The notes beneath the pieces are model-generated. The model was not told the DNA's origin. It saw only the letters and a program-made list of their open reading frames with translations, and ran no database searches. Source: JANNGC01 sp043758205 (GTDB lineage Bacteria; Verrucomicrobiota; Verrucomicrobiia; Limisphaerales; SIBH01). From it: a DNA stretch of 26,679 nucleotides. Below, piece after piece: positions 23,315 through 26,679 of the stretch. Made by a program: the position numbers and the translations under genes. The stretch is taken from positions 1 through 26,679 of the forward strand of contig JAYVNY010000045.1 in assembly GCA_043758205.1 (NCBI GenBank), given 5' to 3'. Positions within the stretch are counted from its first letter, which is position 1, and each line of letters opens with the position of its first letter.

Positions 23315-26300
23315 ATGCCGAAGTTAGCGAAGAAAACGAATCGCGCGCCGCGCTTTTCCGCCGCCGCCGCCAAGTACGACGCCCATCACACCGTCCTCTC
23401 GAAGACTTATGGCGCGCTGGCCGACCTCCGACGGGAACTCGCCGACTCCAAGCCACGCATGGCCGAACGCGAGGAACTGCTGAAAATTTTCGCAACCTGC
23501 ACCGATTCGCAGCGCGCCTGGCTGCTGCTGGAAGATTACTTCGAGAAGCTCTCGCTCTCGCGCAAGGATTTCACCGCGCAGGAATGGTGGCCGCGCGTGC
23601 TGGCCTCGAAGGGCCGCAACCGTCTCGAAGAACTCGCCATTCTTTTTCTCCGCGCCAGCCGTCCGCTCCCGCAGGAGCTGATGACCTACGCGAACCTCGA
23701 CCGCTTCGCGGAAATCGAGCAGGCCGAGCAGGAGCAGCAGGTGCTCACCGATTTGGAGAACTGGATGTTCCCGCCCGCGCCCGCGCATCTCGACGGCCCG
23801 CGCGCCAAGCTCCACGTCTTCGGCGAAGTCATGGCGGCGGACGATCATCCGAAACTTCACGCGCTGAAAATTCACTTCAATCTCTTCCGTCCGCGCACCG
23901 GCGAGCGCCATCGCAGCATCGGCGACCTGATTGAGATCACCACGCGCTCGGCGCACGAGCAGGAGCTGTTCGCGCCGCTCGACTGGCAGTTTTTGCTCTG
24001 GCTCGGCGAGCACTACGGCGACTTGGAGAAACAGGATTCGTTGAAAATCTGCGGCATCGAACTGCTGCAATGGCTGGCGCGCTGGGGCCACACCGGGCGC
24101 ATTGAGTTTGAACATCAGCCGTCGAATTTTTCGTTCGAGGGCAAGCTCGCGGAACTCGGGCCGAATCTGGAAAACGGCGACAAGGAGCTGTCCTTCACCC
24201 ACCGCCTGAATCTTTCTGACGGCACGCACCGCCGCATCAGCGAGACGAAATTTTTCGCGGGTCAGCCGCCGCTCGCGTTGGTGGACACGCAGTTCTTTCT
24301 GCTCCGCAATGCGCCGTCCGCCCGGCTGCTCGAGTATTGGGCTGAGTCGCCGGGCATTCCCGTGCGCAAGTTGAGCAACCGGATGCGGACCCAGCTCCGC
24401 CGCACTCAGACTGAGAATGGCGTGAACTGGGATCAGCTCTGCATCGCCCACGGCGCGAAGCCGCAGTTTGTTTTTGAACTGTCCGACGAAACCGTGCGCC
24501 TGCGTTTGCGCGCCACCAGCGAGCGCGACCAGAGCGAGTGGCACTGGACCGGCCAGGAGTGGCAGCTCGACACGCCGCGCAAGCAGGACGCCGACAAGCC
24601 GCACATTCTGGAAGACGCGCGGCTCGAACCCGCGACGCACTGGCTGCGCCGTCTCGACTGGTTCACGCCGGAGCCGGGCCTGTGGGTCGGCGACGCCAAT
24701 GAAACCTTTCTCGGCACGCTCGCGCAGGCGTGGCCCGCGCGGCCCGAGGGCGCGGAGTTTCTCGGCAACCAGGCGTTCCAACGTCTCTTCATGGCTCCGC
24801 GCCAGTTGAAGCCAAAGCTCATCGTGAAGGGCAGCGGCATTGACTGGTTCACCGTCTCGACCGAGTGGGAGCACGAGGGCATGAGATTGAGCGCGGCGGA
24901 TTTGCAGCGCCTCGCCGTTTCCAATTCGCGCTTCGTGAAACTGCCTGACGCCGGCTGGGTCGAACTCGACACCGCCGCCGTTTCCAAGGCGCACGAGACG
25001 ATGGCCGACCTGAACCAGGACACGCTCAGTCCCATCGGCCAGCGCATCAGCATGGATCAGGCGGCGCACTTTGATGAGGCGGAGCTGAAGCGTTTCGCCG
25101 ACTCGCCGGAGCTGCGCGCGCTGCGGACCAAGATCGCCGACTTCGAGGGCATTCCGCCGGTGGACATTCCCACGAGCGTGAACGCCGAAATGCGTCCGTA
25201 CCAGAAGGACGGTTTCCACTTCCTCTGCCATCTCACGCGCACGCATCTCGGCGGCATTCTCGCCGACGACATGGGCCTGGGAAAAACCTTGCAGACACTT
25301 TCGTGGATGGCGTGGCTGAAAGAAGAACAGGGCGCGCATCCCCGGCCCACGCTCGTCATCTGCCCTGCGTCCGTGCTGCACAACTGGCGGCGCGAGGCGG
25401 AGAAATTCACGCCACATCTCAAGGTGCTCGTGCTGGAAAGCGGCGCGGCGCGACATAACTTGCGGAAACAGATTCCGCAGCACGACATCATCGTCACGAA
25501 CTACGCGCTGCTGCGTCGTGACCTCGCGGACTTGAACAAGTTTTCTTTCAGCGCGGTCATTCTCGACGAAGCGCAGTTCATTAAAAATCCGGCGGCGCAA
25601 ATCACGCAGTCGGTGAAGCAGTTGAAAGCGGATCAACGTCTCGCGCTCACGGGCACGCCGCTGGAGAACCGCCTGCTCGACTTGTGGAGCATCGTGGATT
25701 TCATCCAGCCCGGGTACCTCGGCACGCAGGAACATTTCCACGACACCTATCAGCCGAAGGGCGAGGGCGACGTGGATCAAGTCGCCTCCACGCAGCGCAT
25801 CGCGCGCCGCCGGCTCGCGGCGAAGTTGCGTCCGCTCATGTTGCGCCGTTTGAAGAAACAGGTCGCGAAGGATTTGCCCGACCGCATCGAGGAGCGCCGC
25901 GATTGCGAACTCGGCGACTTGCAGCGCAAGTTGTATCTCGCGGAGTTGCGCCGGAGCCGCGAGCAGGTCGCGCAAATCGTCGCCGAGAAGGGACTCAACA
26001 AAAGCAAGATGCACGTCCTCGCTGCGCTCACGCGCCTGCGTCAGATCTGCTGTCACCCGACGCTCGTGGGCAACGACTCGCCTTCGGGCAAGACCGAGAC
26101 GCTGTTCGAACTGCTCGAACCGCTGCTCGCGCAAGGCCACAAGGTTCTCATCTTCTCCCAATTTGTGCAGATGTTGAAGCTGCTCGAAATCGAGTGCCGC
26201 AAGCTGAACATTCCGACGCATCTCCTGACCGGCGAGACGAAGGAGCGGCAGACCATCGTGCAGGCGTTCCAGGCGGAGACGCAGGCCGCCGTTTTCCTGC

Positions 26301-26593
26301 TCAGTTTGCGCGCGGCGGGCACGGGGTTGAACCTGACGACCGCCAGCTACGTCGTGCTCTACGATCCGTGGTGGAACCCGGCGGTCGAGGCGCAGGCCAT
26401 TGACCGTTCGCACCGCATCGGCCAGACCGCGACGGTCAACGCCTACCGGCTCATCGCGCCCGGCACGGTCGAGGAAAAAATCTGGGAGCTGCAGCAGCGC
26501 AAAGCGCAGACCATCAGCGACGTGCTCGGCGAGGAAGGCTTTGCGCGCAACCTGACGCAGAGCGATCTCGAATACTTGTTCTCGGAAGATTAA
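23315..26593 (+). CDS. SNF2/SWI2-family DEAD/DEAH-box helicase-like ATPase
   Basis: The 1092-residue protein has a long N-terminal region (about 1-610) without a recognisable SWIM zinc finger, followed by a complete SNF2 motor. Motif I is 'DDMGLGKT' (about 651-658), motif II is D751-E752-A753-Q754 ('VILDEAQFIKNP'), and motif III is 'LALTGTPLENRLLDLWS'. In the C-terminal RecA lobe, 'VLIFSQFVQMLKLLE', 'LLSLRAAGTGLNLTTASYVV' and 'DRSHRIGQ' (1030-1037) are motifs IV-VI. Such ATPases translocate on double-stranded DNA and remodel protein-DNA complexes; they do not usually unwind duplexes. Bacterial members are linked to RNA polymerase recycling, repair or defence. The neighbours here are ftsK (divergent) and a probable parB (19 nt downstream), so a chromosome-maintenance role is plausible but not shown. 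Confidence 0.93.
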   Translation: MPKLAKKTNRAPRFSAAAAKYDAHHTVLSKTYGALADLRRELADSKPRMAEREELLKIFATCTDSQRAWLLLEDYFEKLSLSRKDFTAQEWWPRVLASKGRNRLEELAILFLRASRPLPQELMTYANLDRFAEIEQAEQEQQVLTDLENWMFPPAPAHLDGPRAKLHVFGEVMAADDHPKLHALKIHFNLFRPRTGERHRSIGDLIEITTRSAHEQELFAPLDWQFLLWLGEHYGDLEKQDSLKICGIELLQWLARWGHTGRIEFEHQPSNFSFEGKLAELGPNLENGDKELSFTHRLNLSDGTHRRISETKFFAGQPPLALVDTQFFLLRNAPSARLLEYWAESPGIPVRKLSNRMRTQLRRTQTENGVNWDQLCIAHGAKPQFVFELSDETVRLRLRATSERDQSEWHWTGQEWQLDTPRKQDADKPHILEDARLEPATHWLRRLDWFTPEPGLWVGDANETFLGTLAQAWPARPEGAEFLGNQAFQRLFMAPRQLKPKLIVKGSGIDWFTVSTEWEHEGMRLSAADLQRLAVSNSRFVKLPDAGWVELDTAAVSKAHETMADLNQDTLSPIGQRISMDQAAHFDEAELKRFADSPELRALRTKIADFEGIPPVDIPTSVNAEMRPYQKDGFHFLCHLTRTHLGGILADDMGLGKTLQTLSWMAWLKEEQGAHPRPTLVICPASVLHNWRREAEKFTPHLKVLVLESGAARHNLRKQIPQHDIIVTNYALLRRDLADLNKFSFSAVILDEAQFIKNPAAQITQSVKQLKADQRLALTGTPLENRLLDLWSIVDFIQPGYLGTQEHFHDTYQPKGEGDVDQVASTQRIARRRLAAKLRPLMLRRLKKQVAKDLPDRIEERRDCELGDLQRKLYLAELRRSREQVAQIVAEKGLNKSKMHVLAALTRLRQICCHPTLVGNDSPSGKTETLFELLEPLLAQGHKVLIFSQFVQMLKLLEIECRKLNIPTHLLTGETKERQTIVQAFQAETQAAVFLLSLRAAGTGLNLTTASYVVLYDPWWNPAVEAQAIDRSHRIGQTATVNAYRLIAPGTVEEKIWELQQRKAQTISDVLGEEGFARNLTQSDLEYLFSED

Positions 26594-26611
26594 CCGGCGG
26601 AATTTTTCAAC

Positions 26612-26679
26612 GTGTCAAAATCAACTCTCGGACGCGGCCTCGGCGATTTGCTCGGTTCCAACCGCACGGAGTCCAGCCC
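26612..26679 (+). CDS. parB: Probable ParB chromosome-partitioning protein, N-terminus (partial)
   Basis: The gene runs off the right edge after 22 complete codons. GTG at 26612 begins 'MSKSTLGRGLGDLLGSNRTE', which resembles the conserved ParB start ('KxLGRGLxALLG'), the segment that stimulates the ParA ATPase. The GGCGGA at 26596-26601 is a modest ribosome binding site. ParB binds parS sites near the origin and drives segregation with ParA. With so few residues other proteins sharing this short motif cannot be excluded. Confidence 0.5.
   Translation, partial: MSKSTLGRGLGDLLGSNRTESS

Noticed and set aside
23324..26413. 1029-codon open frame on the - strand
   Set aside because: It lies wholly antisense to the SNF2 gene, whose helicase motifs are unmistakable; composition is Arg/Leu-rich low-information sequence.

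Overview
The window looks like chromosomal DNA of a GC-rich member of the Verrucomicrobiota or a close PVC relative, possibly the Pedosphaera/Limisphaerales side. The basis is two pairs of planctomycete-type cytochrome (PSCyt1-DUF1549-DUF1553) and DUF1501 genes, a delta-60/Calx-beta surface protein with a C-terminal module I associate with Verrucomicrobia, TDAGL-type leucine-rich repeats, and long extragenic palindromes. This is recognition by eye; no database search was possible.

Layout. Positions 1-1189 (+) hold the 3' end of a MoxR-family AAA+ ATPase gene, infA with a GTG start, and a small membrane-bound di-iron hydroxylase. A 618-nt gap follows. Positions 1808-5320 (+) encode a 1170-residue secreted mosaic protein, closed by a good intrinsic terminator and a heptanucleotide tandem repeat. 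Positions 5494-15273 (+) carry two exported redox modules. Module A is a 655-aa PSCyt1/DUF1549/DUF1553 protein, a Tat-signal DUF1501 protein, and a leucine-rich-repeat/coiled-coil protein. Module B is a 947-aa PSCyt1/DUF1549/DUF1553 protein with a discoidin-like insert, a Tat-signal DUF1501 protein, and a small alpha/alpha-toroid-like exported protein. Genes within each module are tightly coupled (GTGA or ATGA overlaps, or a 1-nt gap), except where a 101-bp palindromic element separates the cytochrome gene from the DUF1501 gene in module A. A second copy of that element separates the two modules.

Positions 15285-23011 (-) hold a DUF2007-like protein with a zinc ribbon, a very large Calx-beta/delta-60 surface protein interrupted by one in-frame TAA, and ftsK. 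Positions 23315-26593 (+) encode a SNF2-family helicase divergent from ftsK. The window ends in the first codons of what looks like parB.

The most interesting material is the duplicated cytochrome/DUF1501 module with different third genes, the two near-identical 101-bp palindromes, and the single nonsense codon in the surface-protein gene. No tRNA, rRNA, CRISPR array, transposase or phage gene was seen.
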